This document shows, one piece after another, positions 32,931 to 42,771 of a stretch of DNA of 64,000 bases. Position 1 is the stretch's first letter. Each line of letters opens with the position of its first letter. The notes beneath the pieces are model-generated. The model had not been told where the DNA came from. It ran no database searches and saw only the letters and a program-made list of their open reading frames with translations. The position numbers were made by a program, and so were the translations under genes. This DNA comes from Methylobacterium sp. GXS13. Its GTDB lineage: Bacteria; Pseudomonadota; Alphaproteobacteria; Rhizobiales; Beijerinckiaceae. The stretch covers positions 117,806 to 181,805 of the forward strand of contig NZ_LKKO01000069.1 in assembly GCF_001455965.1 (NCBI RefSeq), given 5' to 3'.

Positions 32931-34598
32931 ATGATCACCGATCTCTGGTACAAGAACGCGGTCATCTACTGCCTGTCGGTCGGCACCTTCATGGATGCCA
33001 ACGGCGACGGCATCGGCGACTTCGCCGGGCTGGAACGGCGGCTCGACTACATCCAGGGCCTGGGCGCCACTGCGGTCTGGCTCATGCCGTTCCAGCCCTC
33101 GCCCAAGCGCGACGGCGGCTACGACATTGCGGACTATTACGGCGTCGATCCCGATTACGGCTCGCTCGGCGATTTCGTCGCTTTCGCCCACGCGGCGAAG
33201 CAGCGGGGCCTGCGGGTGCTGATCGACCTCGTAGTCAACCACACCTCGGACAAACACCGCTGGTTCCAGTCTGCCCGCTCGGACCCGAATTCACCCTATC
33301 GCGACTGGTACGTCTGGTCGAAGGAGCGGCCGGCCACCACCGACGAGGGCATGGTCTTCCCGGGCGTGCAGGAGACCACCTGGACCTACGACGAGAAGGC
33401 CGGCGCCTGGTACTTCCACCGGTTCTTCGACTTCCAGCCCGATCTCAACACCGCCAACCCCGAGGTGCTGGCCGAGATCCTGAAGATCATGGGCTTCTGG
33501 ATCGAGCTCGGTGTCTCGGGCTTCCGCATGGATGCGGTGCCCTTCGTCATCGCCGAGAAAGGCGCCGATGTCGGCGGCAAGCCGCGGGAGCAGTTCGACA
33601 TGCTGCGCGACTTTCGCGAGTTCCTGCAATGGCGCAAGGGCGACGCGATCATCCTGGCCGAGGCCAACGTCCTGCCGAAGCAGGATCTCGACTATTTCGG
33701 CGACGATGCCGACCGCATGCACATGATGTTCAACTTCCAGGTCAATCAATCGACCTTCTACGCCCTGGCCGCGCACGACGCCCGCCCGCTGGTGAAGGCG
33801 ATCGAACGGACCAAGCCCCGTCCGCTCTCCTGCCAGTGGGGCATCTTCCTGCGCAACCACGACGAGCTGGATCTCGGCCGGCTCACCGAGACGCAGCGCG
33901 AGGCGGTGTTCGCCGCGTTCGGCCCTGAGAAGCGGATGCAGCTCTACGACCGAGGCATCCGCCGCCGCTTCGCGCCGATGCTGGCCGGCGATCCGCGCCG
34001 GATCCGGCTGGCCTATTCTTTGATGTTCACCCTGCCGGGGACGCCAGTGCTGCGTTACGGCGACGAGATCGGCATGGGCGACGACCTCGCCCTCAAGGAG
34101 CGGGACTGCGCCCGCACGCCGATGCAATGGACCGCCGAGCACCAAGGCGGCTTCTCCAAGGCCGAGCGCACGGTATTGCCGCCGATCGACCACGGCCCCT
34201 ACGGCTACGCCCATGTGAACGTCGCCGACCAGCGCCACGACCCGGGCTCGCTGCTAAACTGGATGCAGAGCCTGATCCGCCAGCGCAAGGAAGCGCCGGA
34301 GATCGGCTGGGGCGACGTCACCGCGGTGCCGACCGGTAAGAACGCGATCCTGGCCCTGCGCTACGAATGGCGCGGGAACGCCGTTCTGTGCGTGCACAAC
34401 CTCGCACCGGAGCCCGCGGAGGTCGCGCTCCGGACCGGCGAGACCGAGGCGGAGCACGATATCCTGGTCGACGTGCTCACCGGATCACGCAGTGAGGCCG
34501 GTCCCGAGGGCGAGCACTGCCTGTTCCTGGAGGGCTACGGCTACCATTGGTTCCGGGTCGGAGGCCTCGACGCCCTGCTGAAGCGGACTCCGGGCTGA
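32931..34598 (+). CDS. GH13 alpha-amylase family protein (trehalose synthase-like)
   Basis: ATG 32931 gives 555 residues; an in-frame TTG 15 bases upstream is less likely. The protein has a GH13 barrel with the four conserved regions: LIDLVVNHTSDKH, GVSGFRMDAVPF (nucleophile Asp), IILAEANV (acid/base Glu) and LRNHDELDL. The DGGYDIADYYGVDPDYG start resembles trehalose synthase and related glucosyl-transforming enzymes. A C-terminal beta domain of about 90 residues follows. No signal peptide is seen, so it acts in the cytoplasm on alpha-glucans or trehalose/maltose. The exact reaction is not decided by sequence alone. Confidence 0.85.
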   Translation: MITDLWYKNAVIYCLSVGTFMDANGDGIGDFAGLERRLDYIQGLGATAVWLMPFQPSPKRDGGYDIADYYGVDPDYGSLGDFVAFAHAAKQRGLRVLIDLVVNHTSDKHRWFQSARSDPNSPYRDWYVWSKERPATTDEGMVFPGVQETTWTYDEKAGAWYFHRFFDFQPDLNTANPEVLAEILKIMGFWIELGVSGFRMDAVPFVIAEKGADVGGKPREQFDMLRDFREFLQWRKGDAIILAEANVLPKQDLDYFGDDADRMHMMFNFQVNQSTFYALAAHDARPLVKAIERTKPRPLSCQWGIFLRNHDELDLGRLTETQREAVFAAFGPEKRMQLYDRGIRRRFAPMLAGDPRRIRLAYSLMFTLPGTPVLRYGDEIGMGDDLALKERDCARTPMQWTAEHQGGFSKAERTVLPPIDHGPYGYAHVNVADQRHDPGSLLNWMQSLIRQRKEAPEIGWGDVTAVPTGKNAILALRYEWRGNAVLCVHNLAPEPAEVALRTGETEAEHDILVDVLTGSRSEAGPEGEHCLFLEGYGYHWFRVGGLDALLKRTPG

Positions 34599-34659
34599 AA
34601 GGGGGCGCCTCGCCCTCGCCCGGCCGGCGGGGTAAGACCCCGGCGAACAGAGGTGGCAG

Positions 34660-35049
34660 ATGGCCCGGATCAAGCACTACCCCCCGGACGCGACGATCGC
34701 GGACGTCCTGCCGGCCCTGGAGGATGCCGAAGCCTATCTCCGGGAGGTGCTGGTGACCATGCGGATGTGCCAGAAGCATTACGGCGATGCCTGGGTCCGC
34801 ATCGGCGTCACCGGCAAGGCAGCGGCGCCCTCCTATCGGATCGACCGGCCGGACGCGTCCCAGACGACATCGGAAGACGGCGCAACCGAGGCGGGTACGG
34901 CGATCTTCGGCGCCTATGGCGGCCGCTCCCACGACCGGTTCACCAAAGTGAACACCGCCGAGACCCGCTGCATCGGCCGGTCGCTCGGCATGGCCGAAAT
35001 GCTGGCGCTCCACGACAGCCTGCGCCGGCCGAAGGACGGCACGGCCTGA
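34660..35049 (+). CDS. Unknown cytoplasmic protein, 129 residues
   Basis: The ATG at 34660 follows AGAGGTGG. The protein starts MARIKHYPPDATIADVLPAL, then has EDAEAYLREVLVTMRMCQKHYG and a C-terminal half with RFTKVNTAETRCIGRSLGMAEML. No signal peptide, membrane helix or known motif is seen. It lies 61 bases after the GH13 gene on the same strand and could be co-transcribed. No family is recognised. Confidence 0.5.
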   Translation: MARIKHYPPDATIADVLPALEDAEAYLREVLVTMRMCQKHYGDAWVRIGVTGKAAAPSYRIDRPDASQTTSEDGATEAGTAIFGAYGGRSHDRFTKVNTAETRCIGRSLGMAEMLALHDSLRRPKDGTA

Positions 35050-35137
35050 CCTGCTCCGACATGGTGCCGCGCGCCTGCTTCTGCGCTAGAACCGGACCAA
35101 GAGCGCCGACGGCGGTGCAGCTAACACGCGGAAACCC

Positions 35138-35782
35138 ATGCCAGGAACGCCCCGCGCCGGGATCATCCCGGTCACGCCCTTCCAGCAGAACTGCACGCTG
35201 ATCTGGGACGACACCACCAAGGTCGGCGCGGTCGTCGATCCCGGGGGCGATCTCGACCGGATCGAGGCCGCCATCCGGGAGCAGGGCGTGCGCGTGGAAA
35301 AGATCTTGCTCACCCACGGCCATGTCGACCACGCCGCCGGCGCCGACGAGCTGCGCGAGCGCCTCGGCGTGCCGATCGAGGGCCCGCACCTCGCCGACAA
35401 GTTCCTGCTCGATTCCCTGCCCGAGACGGCGGCCAATTACGGGATCGGCGAGGGCAGGGCCGTGACCCCCGACCGCTGGCTCGACGACGGCGACGCCGTG
35501 ACGGTGGGCGAGCTCGGCTTCGACATCCTCCACTGCCCGGGCCACTCGCCCGGCAGCGTCGTGTTCGTCAGTCGGGATGCGCGTTTCGCGTTGGTCGGCG
35601 ACGTCGTGTTCAAGGGCTCGGTCGGCCGCACCGACCTGCCGGGCGGCAACCACGAGCAGCTGATCCGGGCGATCAAGGAGAAGGTCCTGCCGCTGGGCGA
35701 CGACATCTCCTTCATTCCCGGCCATGGCCCGACCGGCACGCTCGGCGAAGAGCGCGTCTCCAATCCCTTCCTCCAGGGCTGA
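35138..35782 (+). CDS. MBL-fold metallo-hydrolase (glyoxalase II-like)
   Basis: A 214-residue metallo-beta-lactamase-fold enzyme with a full set of metal ligands: THGHVDHAAGADEL (HxHxDH), HCPGHSPGSVVF, LVGDVVFKGSVGRTDLPGG and FIPGHGPTGTLGEER. The size and PGGDLDRIEA start match the YcbL-type subgroup of glyoxalase II-like hydrolases. It likely hydrolyses a thioester. It is 4 bases upstream of the aldo/keto reductase gene, so the two form an operon, perhaps for handling reactive carbonyls. Confidence 0.88.
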   Translation: MPGTPRAGIIPVTPFQQNCTLIWDDTTKVGAVVDPGGDLDRIEAAIREQGVRVEKILLTHGHVDHAAGADELRERLGVPIEGPHLADKFLLDSLPETAANYGIGEGRAVTPDRWLDDGDAVTVGELGFDILHCPGHSPGSVVFVSRDARFALVGDVVFKGSVGRTDLPGGNHEQLIRAIKEKVLPLGDDISFIPGHGPTGTLGEERVSNPFLQG

Positions 35783-35786
35783 TCGC

Positions 35787-36749
35787 ATGGACAAGCGACG
35801 TATCGGCCGCTCCGACCTCCGGGTCGCGCCCTTCTGCCTCGGCGGCAACGTCTTCGGCTGGACCGCCGGCGAGGCGACCTCCTTCGCGATCCTCGACCGG
35901 TTCGTGGAGCGCGGTTTCGACTTCGTCGACACCGCCGACGTCTATTCGCGCTGGGCGCCCGGCCACCAGGGCGGCGAATCCGAATCCGTGATCGGACGGT
36001 GGTTTTCCGCGCGCCCGGGTGTGCGGGACAGGATCGTGCTCGCCACCAAGGTCGGCATGGATATGGGTGAAGCCGGCAAGGGCTTGTCGGCGCGCCACAT
36101 CGAGCAGGCCTGCGAGGCATCCCTGCGGCGGCTCCAGACCGACCGGATCGATCTCTATCAGTCGCATCTCGACGACGCGGAAGCGCCCCTGGAAGAGACG
36201 CTGCAGGCCTACGAGCGCCTGATCGCCGCCGGCAAGGTCCGGGCGATCGGTGCCTCGAACTACGATGCCAGGCGGCTCGCCGAAGCGCTCAAGGTTTCGG
36301 CGACCTCCGGCCTGCCGCGCTACGAGTGCCTCCAGCCGGATTACAGCCTCGCCGAACGCGGCTACGAGGCGGAGCTTGAACCCCTGTGCCGGGCCGAAGA
36401 GATCGGGGTGATCGGCTATTTCTCCCTGGCGGCCGGCTTCCTCACCGGCAAGTACCGATCCGCCCAGGATGCGGCGGGACGAGCTCGGGAGAACCGGGTC
36501 GCCAAGTATCTCACCCCGCGCGGGCTGGCGCTGCTCGACGTGCTCGATTCGGTCGCCCGGGACCACGGCGCGAGCCAGGCGCAGGTGGCGCTCGCCTGGA
36601 TCATCGCCCGCCCGGGCATCACCGCGCCGATCGCCAGCGCGACTTCGGTGGCGCAGCTCGACGACCTGCTCGGCGCCGCCGGATTGAGCCTGTCGCCGGA
36701 TGCGGTCGCCCGTTTGGACGCGGCCAGCGCGGGCGGCATCCAGGGCTAA
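35787..36749 (+). CDS. Aldo/keto reductase
   Basis: ATG 35787, 4 bases after the MBL gene, gives 320 residues. It is an (alpha/beta)8 aldo/keto reductase with the catalytic tetrad in place: FVDTADVYSRW (Asp and Tyr), IVLATKVG (Lys) and LYQSHLDD (His). NADPH-binding elements GYFSLAAGFLTGKYR and IASATSVAQLDDLL are near the end. It reduces aldehydes or ketones using NADPH; the substrate is unknown. It resembles the YghZ/IolS-like group. Confidence 0.87.
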   Translation: MDKRRIGRSDLRVAPFCLGGNVFGWTAGEATSFAILDRFVERGFDFVDTADVYSRWAPGHQGGESESVIGRWFSARPGVRDRIVLATKVGMDMGEAGKGLSARHIEQACEASLRRLQTDRIDLYQSHLDDAEAPLEETLQAYERLIAAGKVRAIGASNYDARRLAEALKVSATSGLPRYECLQPDYSLAERGYEAELEPLCRAEEIGVIGYFSLAAGFLTGKYRSAQDAAGRARENRVAKYLTPRGLALLDVLDSVARDHGASQAQVALAWIIARPGITAPIASATSVAQLDDLLGAAGLSLSPDAVARLDAASAGGIQG

Positions 36750-36928
36750 CGCGGCGTTAAGCGCGGGGCCTCAGAAAAGCGGGTGCACGGGTCCGGCGCG
36801 AGCCCGTAAAATCGTGCAATCTCAACGCGGAACCCCTATATCAGGCGGACCAAGCGAGAGCGCAGGCGTGGGCGCCCGACGGCGCGAGTCCCTCCGTCGC
36901 GAACTGGTCCGCCTGCCCGAGGAATTTC

Positions 36929-39373
36929 ATGGCCGACATCCCCCCGAACGAGCCCGCCGAGTACGGCGCGGAATCGATCCGCGTGCTGAAGGGCCTCGAC
37001 GCCGTCCGCAAGCGCCCCGGCATGTATATCGGCGACACCGACGACGGCTCGGGCCTGCACCACATGGTCTACGAGGTGGTGGACAACGCCATCGACGAGG
37101 CCCTGGCCGGCCATGCCGACCTCGTCACCGTGCAGCTCAACGCCGACGGCTCGGTGACGGTGTCCGACAACGGCCGCGGCATCCCCACCGACATCCACAA
37201 GGAAGAGGGCGTCTCGGCGGCCGAGGTCATCATGACCCAGCTGCACGCGGGCGGTAAGTTCGACCAGAATTCCTACAAGGTCTCCGGCGGGCTGCACGGC
37301 GTCGGCGTCTCCGTGGTGAACGCGCTGTCGTCCTGGCTGAAGCTCCGGATCTGGCGCAACGGCAAGGAGCACGCGATGGAGTTCCGTCACGGCGATGCCG
37401 TGGCGCCCCTCGAGATCGTCGCCCCGGGCGACGGCCGGCGCGGCACGGAAGTGACCTTCCTGCCCTCCACCGACACCTTCACCATGATCGAGTTCGATTA
37501 CGGCACGCTGGAGAAGCGGCTGCGCGAGCTCGCCTTCCTCAATTCCGGCGTCCGCATCGTGCTGACCGACGCGCGCCATGCCGAGCACAAGCGCGAGGAG
37601 CTCTACTACGAGGGCGGGATCGAGGCGTTCGTCCGCTACCTCGATCGCTCGCGCAAGCCGATCGAGGGGATGGCGAGCCCCGTGGTGGTCCGCGCCGAAC
37701 GCGACGGCATCCGGGTCGAAGTCGCCCTCTGGTGGAACGATTCGTTCAACGAGACGGTCCTGCCGTTCACCAACAACATTCCGCAGCGCGACGGCGGCAC
37801 CCACATGGCCGGGTTCCGGGCGGCGCTGACCCGCCAGATCACCGGCTACGCCGATTCCTCGGGGGTCTCGAAGCGCGAGAAGATCTCCCTCACCGGCGAG
37901 GATTGCCGCGAGGGCCTGACCGCTGTCATCTCCGTGCAGGTGCCGGATCCGAAATTCTCGTCGCAGACCAAGGACAAGCTGGTCTCCTCCGAGGTCCGTC
38001 CGGCGGTGGAGAACGTGCTCAACGAGGGCCTTTCGACTTGGCTCGAGGAAAACCCGCAGCAGGCCCGCTCGGTGATGAGCAAGGTGGTGCTGGCGGCCTC
38101 CGCCCGCGAAGCCGCCCGCAAGGCCCGCGAGACCGTCACCCGCAAGGGTGCCCTCGATATCGCCTCGCTGCCGGGCAAGCTCGCCGATTGCCAGGAGCGC
38201 GACCCGTCGAAATGCGAGATCCTGCTGGTCGAGGGCGATTCCGCCGGCGGCTCGGCCAAGCAGGGCCGCGACCGGGCGTTCCAAGCGGTGCTGCCGCTGC
38301 GCGGCAAGATCCTCAACGTCGAGCGCGTGCGCGCCGACCGCATGCTGTCCTCGGCCGAGATCGGCACGCTCATCACGGCACTGGGCGCCGGGATCGGCCG
38401 CTCTTCGACGGACCGCGAGGGCTTCAATCCGGAGAAGCTGCGCTACCACCGCATCATCATCATGACCGATGCCGACGTGGACGGCTCACACATCCGGACC
38501 CTGCTGCTAACGTTCTTCTTCCGCCAGATGCCGGAGCTGATCGACCGCGGCCACCTCTACATCGCCCAGCCGCCGCTCTACAAAGCCGAGCGCGGCCGCA
38601 GGGCGATCTACCTCAAGGACGAGCGCGCCCTCGAGGATTACCTGATCGACCAGGGCACCGACGGCGCGATCTTGCGCCTCTCGACCGGCGCCGAATTCAC
38701 CGGCCCGCAGCTTAAGAGCCTGGTCGAGGAGGCGCGGGGCTTCCGCAACGTGCTCCAGGGGCTGCACACCCGCTACGACCGCTCCGTGGTCGAGCAGGCG
38801 GTGCTGGCCGGCGCCTTCGACAACGAGGCATCCTCGCGGCCCGGCGAGGCCGAGGTCCTGGCGGACATGACCGCCCGCCGCCTGGATCTGATCGCCGACG
38901 AGATCGAGCAGGGCTGGCAGGGCGAATCCCATGAGGGCGGCTATCGCCTCACCCGGACCCTGCGGGGCGTCAAGCAGGTCGCCACCCTGGATGCGAGCCT
39001 GATCTCGTCCCAGGAAGCGCGCCGCCTGTCCGAGCGGGCCGACGCCTTCCGGGAAATCTACGGCGAGCCCGCCACGCTGATGCGCAAGACCGACGAGACC
39101 GTGCTGCACGGACCCGTCGCCCTGTTCGAGGCGGTGATGGCCTTCGGCCGCAAGGGCCTCCAGCTCCAGCGCTACAAGGGGCTGGGCGAGATGACCGCGC
39201 AGCAACTCTGGGAGACCACGCTGGATCGCGACGTGCGCTCGCTGCTGCAGGTAAAGGTCAAAGACACGACCGACGCCGACGACCTGTTCGTCAAGCTGAT
39301 GGGCGACGTGGTCGAGCCCCGGCGCGAGTTCATCCAAGAGAACGCGCTGAGCGTCGCCAACCTGGACGTGTAG
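36929..39373 (+). CDS. gyrB: DNA gyrase subunit B
   Basis: An 814-residue GyrB of full length. The GHKL ATPase domain has YEVVDNAIDEALAG, DNGRGIPTDIH and VSGGLHGVGVSVVNAL. The TOPRIM domain has the EGDSAGGSAKQGRD motif near residue 432 and DADVDGSHIRTLL near residue 512. The C-terminus carries QRYKGLGEMTAQQLWETT. With GyrA it introduces negative supercoils. It is a single gene with 179 bases upstream. It is a good marker for placing the organism. Confidence 0.97.
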   Translation: MADIPPNEPAEYGAESIRVLKGLDAVRKRPGMYIGDTDDGSGLHHMVYEVVDNAIDEALAGHADLVTVQLNADGSVTVSDNGRGIPTDIHKEEGVSAAEVIMTQLHAGGKFDQNSYKVSGGLHGVGVSVVNALSSWLKLRIWRNGKEHAMEFRHGDAVAPLEIVAPGDGRRGTEVTFLPSTDTFTMIEFDYGTLEKRLRELAFLNSGVRIVLTDARHAEHKREELYYEGGIEAFVRYLDRSRKPIEGMASPVVVRAERDGIRVEVALWWNDSFNETVLPFTNNIPQRDGGTHMAGFRAALTRQITGYADSSGVSKREKISLTGEDCREGLTAVISVQVPDPKFSSQTKDKLVSSEVRPAVENVLNEGLSTWLEENPQQARSVMSKVVLAASAREAARKARETVTRKGALDIASLPGKLADCQERDPSKCEILLVEGDSAGGSAKQGRDRAFQAVLPLRGKILNVERVRADRMLSSAEIGTLITALGAGIGRSSTDREGFNPEKLRYHRIIIMTDADVDGSHIRTLLLTFFFRQMPELIDRGHLYIAQPPLYKAERGRRAIYLKDERALEDYLIDQGTDGAILRLSTGAEFTGPQLKSLVEEARGFRNVLQGLHTRYDRSVVEQAVLAGAFDNEASSRPGEAEVLADMTARRLDLIADEIEQGWQGESHEGGYRLTRTLRGVKQVATLDASLISSQEARRLSERADAFREIYGEPATLMRKTDETVLHGPVALFEAVMAFGRKGLQLQRYKGLGEMTAQQLWETTLDRDVRSLLQVKVKDTTDADDLFVKLMGDVVEPRREFIQENALSVANLDV

Positions 39374-39453
39374 CGCGGGTCCATTGTCGGCTCGGCCCGG
39401 CGACCCAAGCCACCGCCGGGGCGGAGGCATCGAGTAACCGGGGACAGACGCGT

Positions 39454-40524
39454 TCACGCGCCGTAGGCGTGCCCATCAAGACCATGCGGCCGACCGGCCG
39501 CGAGCAGCGTCTCCCAGACAGGGGCCGGCAGCGGCACGCCTTCAGCCAGACGTTCCGCCTTCATGCGGCGCTCGGGCTCGCCCGGCAGGAGCGCCGTGCT
39601 GCCCGGCGCCGGCCGGGCGGACGTGAAGAAGTCGAGGTAGCTGCGTGCCTCGGCCGCGATTGCGTCTTCCGAGCCGAAGACCTTCGGCGTCATGTAGAGG
39701 GAGAGCATGCCGTTGCAGACCCGGCGCTGGCCGGGTCCCGCGGTGCCGGATCCGGTGAGCGCGCCGGCCAGGAGCTCGCACATCAGCGACAGGCCCGAGC
39801 CCTTGTGCTCGCCGAAGGCCCGGATCGCGCCGGCGCCCTTCTGGTTGTCGCGCTCCGGCCCGTCGAGCGGACCGAACAGCGTGGCCGGGTCGGCGCTGAG
39901 ACGGCCGTCCGGCTCGATCAGCACGCCCTCGGGCAGGGGCTTCCCCCCCTGCGAGGCCACCAGCACCTTGCCCTCCGCCACCGCCGAGGTGGCGAAGTCG
40001 AGGACGATCGGGTCACGTCCCGGCATGGGGAAAGCGGCGGCGATGGGATTGGTGGAGAAGCGCCGGTCCACCGAGCCGAACGGTGCCACGAGCAGGCTCC
40101 CGGCGACATTGACGAAATGCACCGAGACGAGGCCGGCGGCGGCGGCGCGCTCGGCCCATTCGCCGATCCGCCCGAGATGCCCGGTATGCCGCAGGGCGAT
40201 GACCGACACGCCATGCTCCCCGGCCTTGGCGATGCCGAGATCGGTGGCGAAGGGGCCGGCAGTCTGTCCGAATCCGTAATGGGCATCCACCAGCGCGAAG
40301 GCCCCGCCATCGACCAGCACCTCGGGGGTCTGGTCGGCTACGAGCTCGCCCGCACGCAGCCACGCCACGTAGCGCGGCACCCGAATAACCCCGTGGCTAT
40401 CATGGCCGGTGAGGTTCGCGGCCACCAGGAACTGGCCGATCCGACCTGATTCCGCCTCCGAGCAGCCCTCTCGAACGAAGATATCGCGCACATAGGCGGT
40501 CAGTCCGGCGGCGTCGATCCGCAT
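39454..40524 (-). CDS. Ldh-family malate/lactate/ureidoglycolate dehydrogenase
   Basis: A 356-residue protein of the Ldh2/malate dehydrogenase-like NAD(P)H-dependent family. Visible parts are DSHGVIRVPRYVAWLRAGEL, the dinucleotide-binding VALRHTGHLGRIGEWAERAA, PIAAAFPMPGRDPIVLDFATS and HKGSGLSLMCELLAGALTG. The family reduces 2-oxoacids (malate, lactate, delta-1-piperideine-2-carboxylate, ureidoglycolate). The substrate is not decided. It is divergent from the branched-chain amino acid type transporter genes, 174 bases away. Confidence 0.85.
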   Translation of the reverse strand: MRIDAAGLTAYVRDIFVREGCSEAESGRIGQFLVAANLTGHDSHGVIRVPRYVAWLRAGELVADQTPEVLVDGGAFALVDAHYGFGQTAGPFATDLGIAKAGEHGVSVIALRHTGHLGRIGEWAERAAAAGLVSVHFVNVAGSLLVAPFGSVDRRFSTNPIAAAFPMPGRDPIVLDFATSAVAEGKVLVASQGGKPLPEGVLIEPDGRLSADPATLFGPLDGPERDNQKGAGAIRAFGEHKGSGLSLMCELLAGALTGSGTAGPGQRRVCNGMLSLYMTPKVFGSEDAIAAEARSYLDFFTSARPAPGSTALLPGEPERRMKAERLAEGVPLPAPVWETLLAAGRPHGLDGHAYGA

Positions 40525-40698
40525 GATGGTTCATCTCCCGTCGCCGCGCCTCGTCGGGCGCGTTCGGGTAACGATCCTAGGCTTTCTTAACCCGCAAGGC
40601 GACTACTTCAGGCGACATGGGATAGACATTGAAGCGCCCCGCATGGCCCAATACTGACAACGTCGGGCGTGAGACCCGGCGACGGGACGGATACGCCA

Positions 40699-41862
40699 AT
40701 GAAGACGACGCGCCGCGTTTTCTTGACGGGTGCCGCTTGCGCGGTTGCCAGCGGGCTCACCCCGGGGGTGATCCGGTCGAGCCGGGCGCAAGGCGCCGGC
40801 GCGACGATCCGGATCGGCATGGTCCTGCCGGTGACGGGCCCGGGCGCGGATGCGGGGCGCTTCGCCCTCAACGGCGCCAAGATCGCCCTGGAGGCGGTCA
40901 ACAAGGCCGGCGGCGTGCTCGGCAAGCCGCTCGAGATCGTCACCGAGGACGACCAGACCACCAATCCCGGCGCGGTGCTGGCCTTCTCCAAGCTGGCCTC
41001 GCAGCCCGATCTCGTCGGCTTCCTGGGCTCGGTCCGCTCCACGCAGAATCACGCGATGGCGCCGGACATCCTCAAGACCGGCAAGCCGATGTGCTTCGGC
41101 GGCACCGATCCGGTGCTGACCCAGCTCGGCAATCCCTGGCTGTTCCGCTTCCGGCCCAATGACAGCTTCTCGGCCCGGGTGATCGCCGAGCATGGCGTCA
41201 ACGGGCTCGGCAAGAAGAAATGGGCGATCATCCACTCCACCGACGCCTTCGGCACCAGCGGCGCCAAGGCGCTGACCGAGAGCCTCGGCAAGGCCGGCGC
41301 CACCGTCGTGCTCGACCAGGGCTACGCCAACCAGGGGCAGGACTTCACCCCCGTGGTGCTGGCGATCCGGCAGGCGGGGGCCGACGTGATCGGCTCGTAC
41401 TTCACCTTCGAGAACGACCTCGGCATCTTCGCGCGCCAGCTGCGCCAGCTCGGCGTCACCGCCCCCTGGGTCGGCTCGCCCTCGATCACCAACGTCACAG
41501 CGCTGAAGCTCGCCGGGCCCTCGCTCTACGGCACCTACGGGGTGGCCGATTACGCGGAGGAATCGAGCGACGCGGCCCGGGCCTACGGCAAGGCCTACCG
41601 CGCCGCCACCAAGATTGCCCCCGACAACCAATCCTCCTGGACCTTCGACGCGGTGACGGTGCTGGCGCTGGCGATCAACAAGGCCGGCAAGACCGACCCG
41701 CAGGCGATCCGCGAGGCGCTGCTCGCGGTGCGCGGCCACGCAGGCGCCGAGGGCACCTACAACTTCGACAAGAACGGCGACGGCCTGCACGGCTACAACG
41801 TCGTGCGCAACGACAAGGGCACGATCACCTTCGACCGGCGCATCGACTTCTATCAGGGGTGA
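40699..41862 (+). CDS. Branched-chain amino acid type ABC transporter substrate-binding protein
   Basis: ATG 40699 gives 387 residues with a Tat-like leader (MKTTRRVFLTGAACAVASGL). The mature part is a type I periplasmic binding protein (TIRIGMVLPVTGPGADAGRF, EIVTEDDQTTNPGAVLA, KKWAIIHSTDAFGTSG). It is the first gene of a four-gene LIV-type importer: binding protein, LivH, LivM-LivG fusion, LivF. The ligand may be an amino acid, urea or another small amide; nothing in the window decides this. Confidence 0.88.
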   Translation: MKTTRRVFLTGAACAVASGLTPGVIRSSRAQGAGATIRIGMVLPVTGPGADAGRFALNGAKIALEAVNKAGGVLGKPLEIVTEDDQTTNPGAVLAFSKLASQPDLVGFLGSVRSTQNHAMAPDILKTGKPMCFGGTDPVLTQLGNPWLFRFRPNDSFSARVIAEHGVNGLGKKKWAIIHSTDAFGTSGAKALTESLGKAGATVVLDQGYANQGQDFTPVVLAIRQAGADVIGSYFTFENDLGIFARQLRQLGVTAPWVGSPSITNVTALKLAGPSLYGTYGVADYAEESSDAARAYGKAYRAATKIAPDNQSSWTFDAVTVLALAINKAGKTDPQAIREALLAVRGHAGAEGTYNFDKNGDGLHGYNVVRNDKGTITFDRRIDFYQG

Positions 41863-41895
41863 ATCCGGGGCCGCGGACGGGGAACGGACGCAGAC

Positions 41896-42771
41896 ATGGA
41901 CCTGATCCTCCAGCTCCTCTTCACCGGGATCGGCATCGGCTCGGTCTACGCCCTCGTGGCCCTCGGCTTCGTGCTGATCTTCCGCGCCACCAACGTGGTG
42001 AACTTCGCGCAGGGCGAGTTCTCGATGGTCGCGGCCTTCCTGATGGTGGTGTTCGCCGTCGACCTCGAATGGCCGTACTGGCTCTCGGTGCTGCTCACCA
42101 TCGGCGGGATGGCCCTGCTCGGCGCCCTGTTCAACCTCGGCGTCTATTATCCCCTGCGCCACCGCACCTACCTGCCGGTGATCATCTCGACGATCGGCGC
42201 CTCGATCTTCCTGGCCAACACGACGCTGGCCCTCTACGGGCCGCAGCCGCAGGTCCTGCCGCCGGTGTTCGAGACCCAAGGCTTCCTGCTCGGGCCGGTC
42301 TTCCTCGACAGCCAGTACCTGCTGATCATCGCGGTGACCGCGGCGCTCGTGGCGTTCCAGTACTGGTTCTTCGAGCACACCCTGGTTGGCAAGAAGCTCC
42401 AGGCGACCTCGCAGGACAAGGAGATGGCTGCGCTCCTCGGCATCCCGGTCGCCGGCATGATCATGCTGACCTTCGTCTACAGCGCCGTGCTCGGCGGCAT
42501 CGCCGGCATCCTGGTGGCGCCGGTCCTGTTCGTGTCGATCCAGATGGGCGCGACCATCGCGCTGAAGGCTTTCGCCGCGACGATCATCGGCGGGTTCGGC
42601 GACGTGACCGGCGCGATCATCGGCGGTCTGGCGCTCGGCATCATCGAGACCTTCGGAGCGGCCTACGTCTCGGTGCCGTACAAGGACGCCTTCGCCTTCA
42701 TCGTCCTCGTGGTCTTCCTGGTCGTGCGCCCGCAGGGGCTGTTCGGCGAGCGCGTGGCGGAGAAAGCATGA
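41896..42771 (+). CDS. livH: LivH-type ABC permease
   Basis: A 291-residue inner-membrane permease with about eight helices. It opens LILQLLFTGIGIGSVYALVA and contains FRATNVVNFAQGEFSMVAAF, the typical LivH segment, and the cytoplasmic EAA-like loop ATSQDKEMAALLGIPV. The stop overlaps the next gene start (ATGA). It forms the membrane channel with the LivM domain of the following fusion. The symbol denotes family, not proven substrate. Confidence 0.87.
   Translation: MDLILQLLFTGIGIGSVYALVALGFVLIFRATNVVNFAQGEFSMVAAFLMVVFAVDLEWPYWLSVLLTIGGMALLGALFNLGVYYPLRHRTYLPVIISTIGASIFLANTTLALYGPQPQVLPPVFETQGFLLGPVFLDSQYLLIIAVTAALVAFQYWFFEHTLVGKKLQATSQDKEMAALLGIPVAGMIMLTFVYSAVLGGIAGILVAPVLFVSIQMGATIALKAFAATIIGGFGDVTGAIIGGLALGIIETFGAAYVSVPYKDAFAFIVLVVFLVVRPQGLFGERVAEKA

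Noticed and set aside
41220..42767. Upstream extension of the LivM-LivG frame
   Set aside because: It overlaps the binding protein and LivH genes in another frame and has no family features.
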